This document shows positions 1 to 8,424 of a stretch of DNA of 64,000 bases, piece by piece. Every line of letters begins with the position of its first letter. Within the stretch, counting starts at the first letter, position 1. The notes beneath the pieces were generated by a model that saw only the letters and a program-made list of their open reading frames with translations, did no database searches and had not been told where the DNA came from. The position numbers and the translations under genes were made by a program. The DNA is taken from positions 744,001-808,000 of the forward strand of contig CAXXES010000004.1 in assembly GCA_963677175.2 (NCBI GenBank). The letters run 5' to 3'. Source of the DNA: Sunxiuqinia sp963677175 (GTDB lineage Bacteria; Bacteroidota; Bacteroidia; Bacteroidales; Prolixibacteraceae).

Positions 1-28
1 TATTTTTATAGCATATGAAATTGAGGAT

Positions 29-274
29 ATGTCTTACTTCGTTTACGTCCTTTACAGTGAAACCTGCGATCGATATTACATTGGAAGTTGTGCCGATATT
101 GAAGCGCGTTTAATTCGGCATAATGCAGGGGCTACACCTTCCACCAAGCCAGGACGCCCTTGGAAGGTTGTTTATTTTGAGCTTTTTGGTAGTAAAACTG
201 AAGCCTTAAAACGAGAGAATTATTTAAAGCGGATGAAAAGCCGGGTCTATATTGAAAACCTGATAAAACGATGA
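29..274 (+). CDS. GIY-YIG nuclease-domain protein, copy 1
   Basis: An 81-residue single-domain GIY-YIG protein of the UvrC/YhbQ-like superfamily. The signature is split as usual: YVLYSE near residue 6 and YYIGSC near residue 16, followed by the conserved Arg of the ARLIRHN helix and a Lys-rich end (ENYLKRMKSR). Family members are small presumed endonucleases whose cellular role is unknown. It is the first of two nearly identical tandem copies (offset 401 bp); the two proteins differ at about three positions (Pro/Ser 44, Val/Ala 73 and the C-terminal Arg). A tRNA-like tail and a terminator follow directly, so gene and tail may be one transcription unit. Start at the ATG that matches copy 2. 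Confidence 0.85.
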   Translation: MSYFVYVLYSETCDRYYIGSCADIEARLIRHNAGATPSTKPGRPWKVVYFELFGSKTEALKRENYLKRMKSRVYIENLIKR

Positions 275-313
275 ACGAGGTTGCTCGCCCGGTGTTTTCG
301 GCTGGTTAGGGCG

Positions 314-366
314 TCCCGATGGAATCATCGGGAAGGTCGGCGGTTCAAGCCCGCCTCTCGCTACTT
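314..366 (+). other. tRNA-like 3' half (anticodon-like hairpin, T-arm, acceptor strand), copy 1
   Basis: A hairpin with a 7-bp stem (TCCCGAT 314-320 with ATCGGGA 327-333) is followed by a perfect T-arm: GGCGG 339-343, loop TTCAAGC 344-350, CCGCC 351-355. TCTCGCT plus A at 356-363 would be the acceptor 3' strand and discriminator. The matching 5' acceptor strand (AGCGAGA) is not found upstream, and the anticodon-like loop has six bases, so this is not a functional tRNA by eye. It could be a tRNA fossil or the 3' fragment left by integration into a tRNA gene. Confidence 0.5.
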
Positions 367-367
367 G

Positions 368-399
368 AAAAGGCAGTTATAGAAATATGACTGCCTTTT
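368..399 (+). terminator. Intrinsic terminator between GIY-YIG units
   Basis: A perfect 10-bp stem AAAAGGCAGT (368-377) with ACTGCCTTTT (390-399) and a 12-base loop, ending in a T-run. It closes the first GIY-YIG/tRNA-like unit. Confidence 0.7.
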
Positions 400-429
400 G
401 CTATTTTTATAGCATATGAAATTGAGGAT

Positions 430-672
430 ATGTCTTACTTCGTTTACGTCCTTTACAGTGAAACCTGCGATCGATATTACATTGGAAGTTGTGCCGATAT
501 TGAAGCGCGTTTAATTCGGCATAATGCAGGGGCTACACCTTCCACCAAGCCAGGACGCTCTTGGAAGGTTGTTTATTTTGAGCTTTTTGGTAGTAAAACT
601 GAAGCCTTAAAACGTGAGAATTACTTAAAGCGGATGAAAAGCCGGGCCTATATTGAAAACCTTATAAAATAA
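430..672 (+). CDS. GIY-YIG nuclease-domain protein, copy 2
   Basis: An 80-residue near-identical duplicate of the gene at 29-274, with the same GIY-YIG signature and the same 28-bp leader. The duplication includes leader, gene and tRNA-like tail, as shown by the identical upstream sequence beginning at 1 and 402. The few differences are mostly single-base substitutions, with a one-base shift just at the stop codon, so the duplication is recent or is being homogenised. Function as for copy 1: presumed small nuclease, partner unknown. Confidence 0.85.
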   Translation: MSYFVYVLYSETCDRYYIGSCADIEARLIRHNAGATPSTKPGRSWKVVYFELFGSKTEALKRENYLKRMKSRAYIENLIK

Positions 673-715
673 TGAATGCGGATGCTCTTCCTGTGTCTTC
701 GGGCTGGTTAGAGCG

Positions 716-768
716 TCCCGATGGAATAATCGGGAAGGTCGGCGGTTCAAGCCCGCCTCTCGCTACTT
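716..768 (+). other. tRNA-like 3' half, copy 2
   Basis: The same structure as at 314-366: stem TCCCGAT 716-722 with ATCGGGA 729-735, T-arm GGCGG/TTCAAGC/CCGCC at 741-757, acceptor-like TCTCGCTA 758-765. The hairpin loop differs (GGAATA instead of GGAATC) while stem and T-arm are unchanged. That pattern fits selection on structure, but the copies are so similar that little can be concluded. Confidence 0.5.
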
Positions 769-776
769 GAAAAATG

Positions 777-812
777 AAGGAGTTACAAAATGAAAATTTG
801 TAGCTCCTTTTT
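777..812 (+). terminator. Intrinsic terminator after GIY-YIG copy 2
   Basis: A 13-bp stem (777-789 with 797-809, one G.T pair) with a 7-base loop and a run of five T's. Its sequence is unrelated to the terminator of copy 1, so this part was not included in the duplication. Confidence 0.75.
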
Positions 813-833
813 ATTTGCACTCAATTTGCACAC

Positions 834-950
834 AGGTACGTACATCAATGATTAGCAGATTGTCGGTTCAAATTCGTCTGTTGATGCTTGAAAGATAGGA
901 GTTTCAATAATCAACAATACTACCGCATCCTACTTTCAGATAAGTTTTCC
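834..950 (+). other. Third tRNA-like relic and hairpin in the 673-1050 gene-free stretch
   Basis: At about 852-893 the sequence ATCAA...TTGAT brackets a degenerate T-arm (GTCGG, loop TTCAAAT, TCGTC; one mismatch and one G.T). It is followed by CTTGAAAG, the same CTTGAAA that ends both tRNA-like tails upstream. A loose inverted repeat (CTTGAAAGATAGGA with TCCTACTTTCAGATAAG) lies downstream. This looks like a decayed third module of the same kind. I see no coding gene between 673 and 1050. Confidence 0.35.
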
Positions 951-1050
951 ATACATAAAATGAATATAGCGGAAAGCTATTGGTAAGATATATTGTGGAA
1001 ATTGTCAAGGGTCGGCTTGGTTTGAACGCGCAAACAGGAAGTATCACCTA

Positions 1051-2961
1051 TCAGTCCCCCTTCGCTATACTGCGAATCAGTTCATTGGCGATATTCGAGC
1101 TTTCGAGTCGCATGATACTTTCTTCTGCGTTGCCAAAGCTCAGCAGGTTGATGCTTCCGTACCAAACAATTTTTTCATCCATAACAGCAAATTTCTGATG
1201 GATATTTGATTTAAAGACGACAACTACTCCGGAACTTTTTAACAATTCAATTGTCGTCCGCCAGGCAGTTAAATCCTTGTCTTTGAAATCTTCAGCAGGC
1301 CGGGTCACTACAACTACGTTTGCACCCTTTCCGATTGCTGCCTTAAGGTTTTGTATCATCTGCAAAGCCCGCCGTTTTGTTACAAACGGGCTTACGATTA
1401 GTATCTCCCTTGACGCACTAATGATATCATTGGAATATACCGGCAAGAAATTGGTTTTATCAAAAATGATATCCGTGGATTCTGCTGCAATATTTTCACC
1501 TTTCACCTTATAGCCTATTGATGCATATCCTGTAAGCCGTTTATTGTACATCTTCTCAAGCATCCGTACCCGGACATCAACATAGTCATAAATCAGCGCC
1601 TCCTTTTTCGTTTCAAACAGCCGATGAAGCCTGCCCGCGTATTGTTGTAATGTTCCTTTCCACGAAATGGGCATAGCCAGAAACAGGGTGTCAAGCCTTG
1701 GCTCATCAAAGCCCTCGCCAATGTACCGACCGGTTGCAACCAGCGTTAGCGGCCTTTCATTTGGGATTTCTAAAATCCGGGCCATAGTCTCCCTGGTTTC
1801 CTTTACCCCCATGCCGCCTGTGAGGGAAATTACATCCGGGATTCTTTTGCTGAGTTCATTGGCAAGTAACTCAACATGGGCCGTTCTTTCCGTCAGGACA
1901 AGGCAATTCCTGCCATTTTTATGACATTGTACCATATCATCGACGATCAACTGATTTCTTCTTTCATTTTCGATGATCCCGGCGTACAATTCATGAATTG
2001 AAATGTCTTTCTCTTCTTTGTCCAACGGCACGTTGAAAGAAGTAAACCGGGGAATTAAATAATGGTTAAAAGGCCTTTTCTCTGCCTGTTCTTTTGCATC
2101 ATCCCGGTAGCGGATTGGCCCGCATTGCATAAAAATAATTGGATGGTGACCGTCTTTTCGGGTGGGAGTAGCTGTTAGTCCATAAACATATTTGGCGCTC
2201 ACATTTTTCAATATCATTTCAAAACTGAAAGCAGAAACATGATGACACTCGTCAACGATCACCATGCCGTAATCTTTTACACAATCTTTTACTTCTCCCA
2301 TCCTGTTCAGCGACTGCATGACAGCAATATCAATTATGCCGTTCAAAGCTTGTTTGCCGCCTCCCATCTGTCCAATAATGCTTTTGCTTTTCCCTCTTTT
2401 TCTGGTTTTTTTTTGCAAGTCATCCGGTGACTGGTTAATATTTGAATTAGTCACCGGATGACTAATTTCTTTTTCCTTGATCGTCAAAAAGGCTGAAAGC
2501 TTTTCCCTCCATTGAGATACCAGACTGACCTTGTCAACCAAAATCAAGGTGTTGACCTTTCTTTCGGCGATCAGTTTTATGGCTGCCACTGTTTTTCCGA
2601 AAGCCGTTGTTCCGCACAGTATGCCATCATCATATTCTAACAACTTTTCAACAGCCAAAGGTTGTTCATCCCGAAGCTTCCCGTTAAATTCAACATCGAT
2701 GGTTCTGCCATGATTGGTTTTATCGGTCCACGACACTTTCGTTTTCATTTCCCCGAACAGCGCCTTTATATCCGTTTCACATCCCCTGGGTAAGCATAGG
2801 TATTCGGATGTTTCATCGGAACAAGATATAATTCTTGGTTTATCAAAGGTCGGCAAGCGCATAGCCTGGGCTTTGTAGAATTCAGGATTTTTGAAAGCAG
2901 CCAGCCGTTTCAAGTGGTTTAATGCTTTTTGGGAAAACCCGGCTTTTGGGATAAACAACAT
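1051..2961 (-). CDS. Superfamily 2 helicase with C-terminal PLD-like nuclease domain (TOTE-type, 3' part of a split gene)
   Basis: A 636-residue SF2 helicase. Visible motifs are Walker A GTTAFGKT near residue 117, DECHH near 237, TATPTRKDG near 262 and QYAGRLHR of motif VI near 440. The C-terminus carries an HKD-like phospholipase-D motif (HQKFAVMD, then GSIN) near 600. This order, preceded by an archaeo-eukaryotic primase, is the architecture known from TOTE conflict systems, proposed anti-invader systems. Here the primase is in the adjacent frame: the first usable ATG (2961) lies inside the primase reading frame, and the residues just upstream in this frame (KKTEVVKAN) read smoothly into it. 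So this is either the 3' half of a frameshifted gene, or is made by slippage or re-initiation. Family and motifs are certain; the biological role is known only by proposal. Confidence 0.85.
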   Translation of the reverse strand: MLFIPKAGFSQKALNHLKRLAAFKNPEFYKAQAMRLPTFDKPRIISCSDETSEYLCLPRGCETDIKALFGEMKTKVSWTDKTNHGRTIDVEFNGKLRDEQPLAVEKLLEYDDGILCGTTAFGKTVAAIKLIAERKVNTLILVDKVSLVSQWREKLSAFLTIKEKEISHPVTNSNINQSPDDLQKKTRKRGKSKSIIGQMGGGKQALNGIIDIAVMQSLNRMGEVKDCVKDYGMVIVDECHHVSAFSFEMILKNVSAKYVYGLTATPTRKDGHHPIIFMQCGPIRYRDDAKEQAEKRPFNHYLIPRFTSFNVPLDKEEKDISIHELYAGIIENERRNQLIVDDMVQCHKNGRNCLVLTERTAHVELLANELSKRIPDVISLTGGMGVKETRETMARILEIPNERPLTLVATGRYIGEGFDEPRLDTLFLAMPISWKGTLQQYAGRLHRLFETKKEALIYDYVDVRVRMLEKMYNKRLTGYASIGYKVKGENIAAESTDIIFDKTNFLPVYSNDIISASREILIVSPFVTKRRALQMIQNLKAAIGKGANVVVVTRPAEDFKDKDLTAWRTTIELLKSSGVVVVFKSNIHQKFAVMDEKIVWYGSINLLSFGNAEESIMRLESSNIANELIRSIAKGD

Positions 2962-4072
2962 ATTGGCTTTTACAACTTCTGTTTTTTTTTGGGAAATTAT
3001 TTTTGCTGATCCCTGTCTTTTTCATGGTTTCCCAAGGTTTGGGTGTTTCTTCATCGTCTGTTTTCAACGTCCCAAGCTCATTTCCAGGGCATAACTTTGA
3101 TATCAAGTCTTCCATATTCCCTTCGGAAAGCCTCCGAACGGATGATAGAAAAGCCCACTGATCTTCTATCGGGCGAAAATGCTCATCAATGAAGACACTG
3201 TTGCTATCTCTTCTTGCTTCCTTTTGCAGGGGCAAAGCGATTAAATTACCGAAACCACCTTTTGGCATGATATCCTGATTCGGGAAAAAACGGTCATAGG
3301 ATTTAAAAGTGATCTCGTGTCGTTTGTTCATGGCATGAGTTAACAGTGCACTTCCAAATTTGCGTGCTAAAGAAGCCGCAACAGGTTGCTCAAAGAAAAA
3401 CCAGGCATGAGCCCCATTTCCTGAGCGCGACCGTTCAGCAGCAATGGGGATTTCAAATACGGAGCATATCTCCCCGAGTGTCGTAACATCTTTTTGCCAT
3501 CCATCATCATCAAAATCAATGGACAAAAACCAGCAGGATTCGTTTGATAGCAACGGATAAATACCGACAACAAGATTTTGCTGACCACGTAAATGGGCAT
3601 CAACGGTCATTTCATTCAAAGGGAGAAAATCTTGATGTTTGCAAGCCGAGCATTTTACTTTTGGCTTCTGACATATTCCTGGGTTCCATTCGTTTCCGCA
3701 GGCAGGCGAATACCCGGCTGTTCCTTTTGCTTTGTTTTCCCATCTTTTGGCATACACATCGTCTCTTCCCCTGAACAACGACATAAAGAGCTTGACCTTT
3801 TCGTCGGGACCAGACTTTTTATTTATAAGGTCAGCAGATGTTGAAGGTTTTGTTTCTTCTTGTCGATCAAATAATTCCAGCTCGGAGTTAGCATGATGTT
3901 TGGTCGTAATGGTGTGTTTCGTGAGGGGTTCATTCAAGGTGAAGCCCTCACTTGTCTGGCTGCAGGCCGTTTCGATGCCGGGCTGAGCTTTCAGCCTTTT
4001 GATTTCTTCTTTCATGCGGTTGTTTTCAAGAAGCAATTGCTGGTATTTCTCGTGCAACGTTTTAAAATCCAT
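2882..4072 (-). CDS. Archaeo-eukaryotic primase domain protein (TOTE-type, 5' part of a split gene)
   Basis: 396 residues: an N-terminal coiled coil (about 1-30), a low-complexity linker, a Cys cluster (about residues 125, 134, 141, 144) that may bind zinc, then an AEP core. The metal-binding motif is FLSIDFDDD (about 183-190) and the nucleotide-binding motif is GNGAHAWFFF (about 218-227); FPNQD follows near 264. The order matches the primase part of TOTE-type primase-helicase-PLD proteins. After about residue 350 the frame leaves the family: its last ~37 residues are a frameshifted reading of the helicase N-terminus. Without the extra A at 2982-2990 this and the downstream gene would give one protein of about 1,000 residues, the expected family size. 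Confidence 0.8.
   Translation of the reverse strand: MDFKTLHEKYQQLLLENNRMKEEIKRLKAQPGIETACSQTSEGFTLNEPLTKHTITTKHHANSELELFDRQEETKPSTSADLINKKSGPDEKVKLFMSLFRGRDDVYAKRWENKAKGTAGYSPACGNEWNPGICQKPKVKCSACKHQDFLPLNEMTVDAHLRGQQNLVVGIYPLLSNESCWFLSIDFDDDGWQKDVTTLGEICSVFEIPIAAERSRSGNGAHAWFFFEQPVAASLARKFGSALLTHAMNKRHEITFKSYDRFFPNQDIMPKGGFGNLIALPLQKEARRDSNSVFIDEHFRPIEDQWAFLSSVRRLSEGNMEDLISKLCPGNELGTLKTDDEETPKPWETMKKTGISKNNFPKKNRSCKSQYVVYPKSRVFPKSIKPLETAGCFQKS
2982..2990 (-). other. A9 tract at the primase/helicase frame junction
   Basis: Nine consecutive T's on the + strand (nine A's in the coding sense). With eight A's the primase frame runs directly into the helicase frame (P-K-K-T-E-V-V-K-A-N-M). With nine, the primase frame continues to a stop at 2882. 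Homopolymers of this length are slippage sites for RNA polymerase, for replication and for sequencing. Confidence 0.85.
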
Positions 4073-4688
4073 ATCCTTTTATTTGTCGCTCTCTTTCTAA
4101 TGGCTATCGTTTGAACCACAGGTAAAATTACGTATTTCTCGGAAGGAATTGATAAATACAACAAAAGCTATGGAAATTATGTTATTTATTATCTACAAAA
4201 ACAATTGAAATGTATTAATCCGCATGATCCATCAGCCAAAGAATCGTATATGATAATTGAAGGGGTCTTATTTTGACCGTTAGATATAATCAGTTTATTG
4301 GTTAAAATACGGGAGAAGTCGAGCCTGGGTTGTATCGTAAGGTTACGGACCTATCTATTATTTTTGTTATCACTTCTCTCATAATTTATTAGAAGACAGA
4401 AATACGACAACAATTATTGCTTAATACTTATGTTGCAAGGTGTCAAGGAATTTTTTTTTATTCATTGCAGCCTGAAGTTTTCTAAGAATTTCGATCCGAA
4501 TGTAAGTTGGCTGATGGTTTGGCTCTGGCTTGGAGGGATTTGAAATCAGCGGGCCAATGCAGTCGAACGCAAAGGGGGAAAGGGGAGGAGCGAAGCTTGC
4601 GTTCGTACCGGGATAAATTGAGAGAGTCTTCCCCAAGTAGCCACTTTAGGGAAGCCTCTCAATTGTGCGTTCATGCTTTTCCCTTAGG
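4073..4688. other. Gene-free stretch between TOTE genes and TonB receptor operon
   Basis: About 616 bases, AT-rich on the left. I see no convincing gene. A hairpin at 4620-4658 (GAGAG 4620-4624 with CTCTC 4654-4658, and CTTCCC 4626-4631 with GGGAAG 4647-4652) sits just past the end of the receptor gene and could end its transcript. A 71-codon open frame at 4421-4636 (minus) has no recognisable features. The primase promoter must lie in the right-facing AT-rich part, but no clear TAnnTTTG box was found. Confidence 0.4.
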
Positions 4689-7289
4689 TTAAAAATGAAT
4701 TTTATAGCAAATATCAAATAAAGCTCCCATTACATCTCCTTTTTCAATGGCGCTGGTCGATTCATTGTAAAAATACCCAGACTCCCCGGTGTAAAGGCCG
4801 ATGTTCAGTCCTTTTAAGGCAATTTCGTGAGAAACTTTTTTCCGGTTTATCCGGTAGCTAACCGTTAGGTCTCCACTTATAAAAGGGTCGTATTGTTTGC
4901 TGAAGGCTTTTGAATCATTCAGTTTTATTTCATGGCTGATTTCTGAAAGTGCCTTATCGATGGGAGTATAACGTTCTCCGCCCTGACAGGTTAGCCTTAA
5001 ATTCAGGCCAAAGCGGTTATTTCTGCTCCGCCCTGCGAACCATTCCTTGCCCCACACGCCATTAAAGCTAAATCCACGGTCGTATCGGGTACTGCGCCAT
5101 ATTTTATCGCCACCCATGTACTTCGATTTAAAAACTGACCCAGTAAGTAAATAATACGAACCTTTTTTGAGATAACGTTCCAGCGTAGCATCAATTCCGT
5201 AATTTTTTCCTTTCCCCGCATTTAAAAGGATTTTATCGAGATAATAATCATTGAGGTTCAGCACCGAAAAAGAAGTATTGGCCTCCACGGGAACATCGAA
5301 TAAATATTGGTAATATGGTTCAACTTTCAGGTGAAGAACATCTGAAATATGCCAGTCGTAAGCCAGGTTGAAGTGATGCGCTTTTGCCAAATCCAACTTT
5401 TTATTGCCGGGCAGGTTAGTCGTTGAGTTAACCACATAGTAAAAATCCAGTCGCTCGCGCCTGCTGTTTAAGCCATAAGCAGCCGAGAGTGATTGGTTTG
5501 GCCTGAAATTCCATTTCATGCTTAGTCTTGGTTCCAGTCCCCAATTTTTATTCAGGTTAAAATACTGGGCATTGAGCCCTGCACTAAGCGAAAACTTTGG
5601 AGAAATAGTAAAAACCGACTGCGTGTAAGCTGTCGTCTGAAAACTGTTACCTGAGCCTGTAGCAACATTCTCCATGGGCAAATCCAAACCATAATTAGGC
5701 GTGACATTGTAATCCAAATCATAAATCATCCCGGTAACCGTAAGCCCTGTCCTGTTAACATGGCGTGAACTTAATTTTCTGTTGATATAAGAGTTAAGGA
5801 CAATGTTCCAGTTTTTGTTGGTAATATCTACAACTTGTGTGTGAAAATTCAGCGAATCCACTTGTCCAACATTTTGAAGTATCCCACTGTAGGTGCCGGC
5901 AAGCGAGGTTTTAACATAGGCGTCATCGTTCAGATTATATTTATGCGTAATTCCGCCACTGGCTTTTTCCAGCGTTGTTTTCACATCCTGCCGGTCGGCA
6001 AAAGATTCCCAGTCTTCTTTATCGAGTGGATCAACATCATTTCGGTCAGTTAGTCCTAAACCCCAAATTGAAAAAGTACCGGCTTTTTTCGTTGGTAGGT
6101 TTAGTTTGAATGAAAGGTCCTGGTATTTCAAGTTCGCATCCGCAACCAGACCAGTTGCCGAATACCGGTAATTAAAAATATACGAGCTGTTGTGATTTTT
6201 GCTCAATGGTCCTTCCGAAGCGAAATCAATTCCCATCAAACTTACCTGAAATGTATTTTGATGCGTTTGGTTGTTTCCGTTACGCATCTGCATATCGAAT
6301 GCCCCCGAAAGCGCATTGCTGTATTCTGCGGGGAATGCGCCGTTAAAAAAATCGGAATTTCCCATCACCTGGCTGCTCAAAGCCGAGTAAACGCCACCTC
6401 CCAACGAAATCATGTCGGCAAAATGTGTTGGATTCGGAATTTCAACGCCTTCCAAACGCCACTGGGTGTATTGCGGCGCATTACCACGGATGGAAAGCGC
6501 ATTGCTCGAAATTCCGCCTGTTCCGGCCACTCCAGCAAACGAAGTTACCAAACGTGCCGGGTCGTTAAATGCACCGGCAAAACGGTTGGCTTCTTCCACG
6601 CTTAACATGCGCCCCTCTGCCAAAGCCATTGGGTTTATGGCGCGTTCTTTATTTATTTGCGGGCGAACAGTTATTTCTCCAACCGATTGAGTACTCTCCT
6701 TTAACGGGATTTCAACAGATGCCTCTCTTGCCGAGGTAAGCAATATTTCCCGGTAAATGTAGGATTGATATCCAACAAAAGAGACTTTAATATTAGCGTA
6801 TCCCAGCGGAATTCCATGGATAACAAAATGCCCCAAACTGTCGGAGATGGTACCTATTGAATTGGTCTCCAACAGTGCAATATTGGCAAATTCTACTGGC
6901 TGTCCTGTTTCTACATCGTAAACCGTTCCGCGTATGGTTTGGGTGAGGCCAGTTTCTTTTGCTTCCTGTTTTTCCTTTTTGGGAATTAAGATAATGTGGT
7001 AGCCATTAATTTTGTATGTGAGCCCGGTGTCTTTCATAATTTCTTCCAATGCTTTTTCCAGGCTTACATCGTTTAATAAAAGATTGATTTTTCGTTTCTC
7101 GTCTGTTTCCGATTTTTTGTAGGCTATGCTATAATTGGTTTGCCTTTCAATTTCACGAAAGGCTTCTTTTAATGAAATATTATTTTTATGAATTGTAATC
7201 CGTTTTTCCTGTGCGATCGACTGCACCGAGAAAAAAAACAGAAAAACAGAAAGGGTAAGAAATGCTATCGCTAATTTTTTTAAGTTCAT
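4689..7289 (-). CDS. TonB-dependent outer-membrane receptor with STN domain
   Basis: 866 residues. Order: signal peptide (about 1-26), Secretin/TonB short N-terminal (STN) signalling domain (about 30-105), carboxypeptidase-regulatory-like domain (about 120-200, starts IRGTVYDVETGQPVEFA), plug domain, and a 22-strand-type barrel to the C-terminus. The STN domain is the periplasmic part that contacts a FecR-type anti-sigma factor, and a FecR gene lies directly upstream. No SusD gene is adjacent, so the ligand is more likely a siderophore, peptide or small oligomer than a SusCD-captured glycan (inference). Part of an operon read from about 9123 leftward, probably controlled by the sigma factor at 9266. 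Confidence 0.9.
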   Translation of the reverse strand: MNLKKLAIAFLTLSVFLFFFSVQSIAQEKRITIHKNNISLKEAFREIERQTNYSIAYKKSETDEKRKINLLLNDVSLEKALEEIMKDTGLTYKINGYHIILIPKKEKQEAKETGLTQTIRGTVYDVETGQPVEFANIALLETNSIGTISDSLGHFVIHGIPLGYANIKVSFVGYQSYIYREILLTSAREASVEIPLKESTQSVGEITVRPQINKERAINPMALAEGRMLSVEEANRFAGAFNDPARLVTSFAGVAGTGGISSNALSIRGNAPQYTQWRLEGVEIPNPTHFADMISLGGGVYSALSSQVMGNSDFFNGAFPAEYSNALSGAFDMQMRNGNNQTHQNTFQVSLMGIDFASEGPLSKNHNSSYIFNYRYSATGLVADANLKYQDLSFKLNLPTKKAGTFSIWGLGLTDRNDVDPLDKEDWESFADRQDVKTTLEKASGGITHKYNLNDDAYVKTSLAGTYSGILQNVGQVDSLNFHTQVVDITNKNWNIVLNSYINRKLSSRHVNRTGLTVTGMIYDLDYNVTPNYGLDLPMENVATGSGNSFQTTAYTQSVFTISPKFSLSAGLNAQYFNLNKNWGLEPRLSMKWNFRPNQSLSAAYGLNSRRERLDFYYVVNSTTNLPGNKKLDLAKAHHFNLAYDWHISDVLHLKVEPYYQYLFDVPVEANTSFSVLNLNDYYLDKILLNAGKGKNYGIDATLERYLKKGSYYLLTGSVFKSKYMGGDKIWRSTRYDRGFSFNGVWGKEWFAGRSRNNRFGLNLRLTCQGGERYTPIDKALSEISHEIKLNDSKAFSKQYDPFISGDLTVSYRINRKKVSHEIALKGLNIGLYTGESGYFYNESTSAIEKGDVMGALFDICYKIHF

Positions 7290-7423
7290 TCTATTACATT
7301 TGTATTGTTGATACTAAGTTACTTTTTACAGAGTTGATTTTGCATCTTCGTTATGAACCGGTAGAAAACGCTAACTTTTTACCGGTTCTGTTTTTTCATA
7401 GGCAATATTGTTTTTCGTTTATA

Positions 7424-8413
7424 CTATCTTTTTTTCAATACTATCTTTCCGTTTTTTACTGAAGAGGAAAAATCACCAGCCACATCTGCCAAAACCTGAA
7501 GTATTTGCTCAGGGGTTTCTTCCCGTTCAAATTTTATGGTGTAATGTTCGGTTAACAAGTCGATTGACTTATCTATTTCGAAAGAAATATTGAAATGCCG
7601 TTCGAGTGTTTGTAATATTTCGCCCAGAGTAGCTTCCGCAAACAAAAGGTTCCCGTTTTTCCAATCGGGGAGATCTTCGGGATTGATTTTTAGAAGCTTC
7701 ATTTTTGACGTTTGACTGTCGTAAACCAATTGTTCATTCGGCACTAATTGTTGTTTTTGTTGATTTTCAGTCTGAACCTCTATCTTTCCTTCCTGTAAAG
7801 TAGCTACAGTCTGGTGCTCATTCGGATAAGCTTTCAAGTTAAATTTTGTTCCCAAAACTTTTACCGTCAGTTTTCTTGTTTCCACCACAAAAGGCATCGA
7901 TTGATTTTTCGTTACCGAGAAAAATGCTTCTCCTGTTAAACTAACCGAACGTATTTTCTGATTGAATTCCGACGGATATTTTAAAGAACTTCCCGCATTG
8001 AGCCAAACTTCTGTTTGGTCGGGTAGTGTTATTTGTTTCGTTTCGCCATACGCTGCCAAAATCTCAACCATTGCAGAGTTGGCATCATGTTGTAGATAAA
8101 ACCAAATTCCGCTTATTCCGATAAGCAGGATGAAAATGGCAGCCACTCTTGAGAACGTTTTTAACCAAATAGTTTTCTTTTCTTCTGAATGAATGCCAAT
8201 TTTTTCATTTACCCGTTTTAAAGCATCAAATGTGGTCGCATCCTTTCCTGTGTTTATTGAATCCCAATATTCTTTCGAGGCCTGCTCTAGTTCTTCCGTT
8301 GTTGGATTTTTTGCCAGCCATTGTTGAACTTTTTCTTCCGTTTCCAAAGAATACCTGTCGCGTAAATAGAACCGTAGCATTTCGGCCGCATCTGTGTTTT
8401 TGTCCGATTTCAT
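7424..8413 (-). CDS. FecR-type anti-sigma factor
   Basis: 329 residues. The cytoplasmic N-terminal part is about 85 residues, followed by one transmembrane segment (about 87-106, RVAAIFILLIGISGIWFYL). The periplasmic FecR domain spans about 115-215 (ITLPDQTEVWLNAGSSLKYP, then SVSLTGEAFFSV) and the C-terminal DUF4974 domain about 255-329. It should hold the ECF sigma factor inactive until the STN domain of the receptor at 4689 signals ligand binding. It sits between the small envelope protein gene (11 bp upstream) and the receptor gene. Confidence 0.92.
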   Translation of the reverse strand: MKSDKNTDAAEMLRFYLRDRYSLETEEKVQQWLAKNPTTEELEQASKEYWDSINTGKDATTFDALKRVNEKIGIHSEEKKTIWLKTFSRVAAIFILLIGISGIWFYLQHDANSAMVEILAAYGETKQITLPDQTEVWLNAGSSLKYPSEFNQKIRSVSLTGEAFFSVTKNQSMPFVVETRKLTVKVLGTKFNLKAYPNEHQTVATLQEGKIEVQTENQQKQQLVPNEQLVYDSQTSKMKLLKINPEDLPDWKNGNLLFAEATLGEILQTLERHFNISFEIDKSIDLLTEHYTIKFEREETPEQILQVLADVAGDFSSSVKNGKIVLKKR

Positions 8414-8424
8414 ATCACTGATTC

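Noticed and set aside
2975..2992. Programmed -1 frameshift at the in-register A AAA AAC heptamer of the primase gene
   Set aside because: A -1 shift reaches TAA after three codons; the helicase lies in the +1 frame, so the classic -1 mechanism cannot make the fusion.
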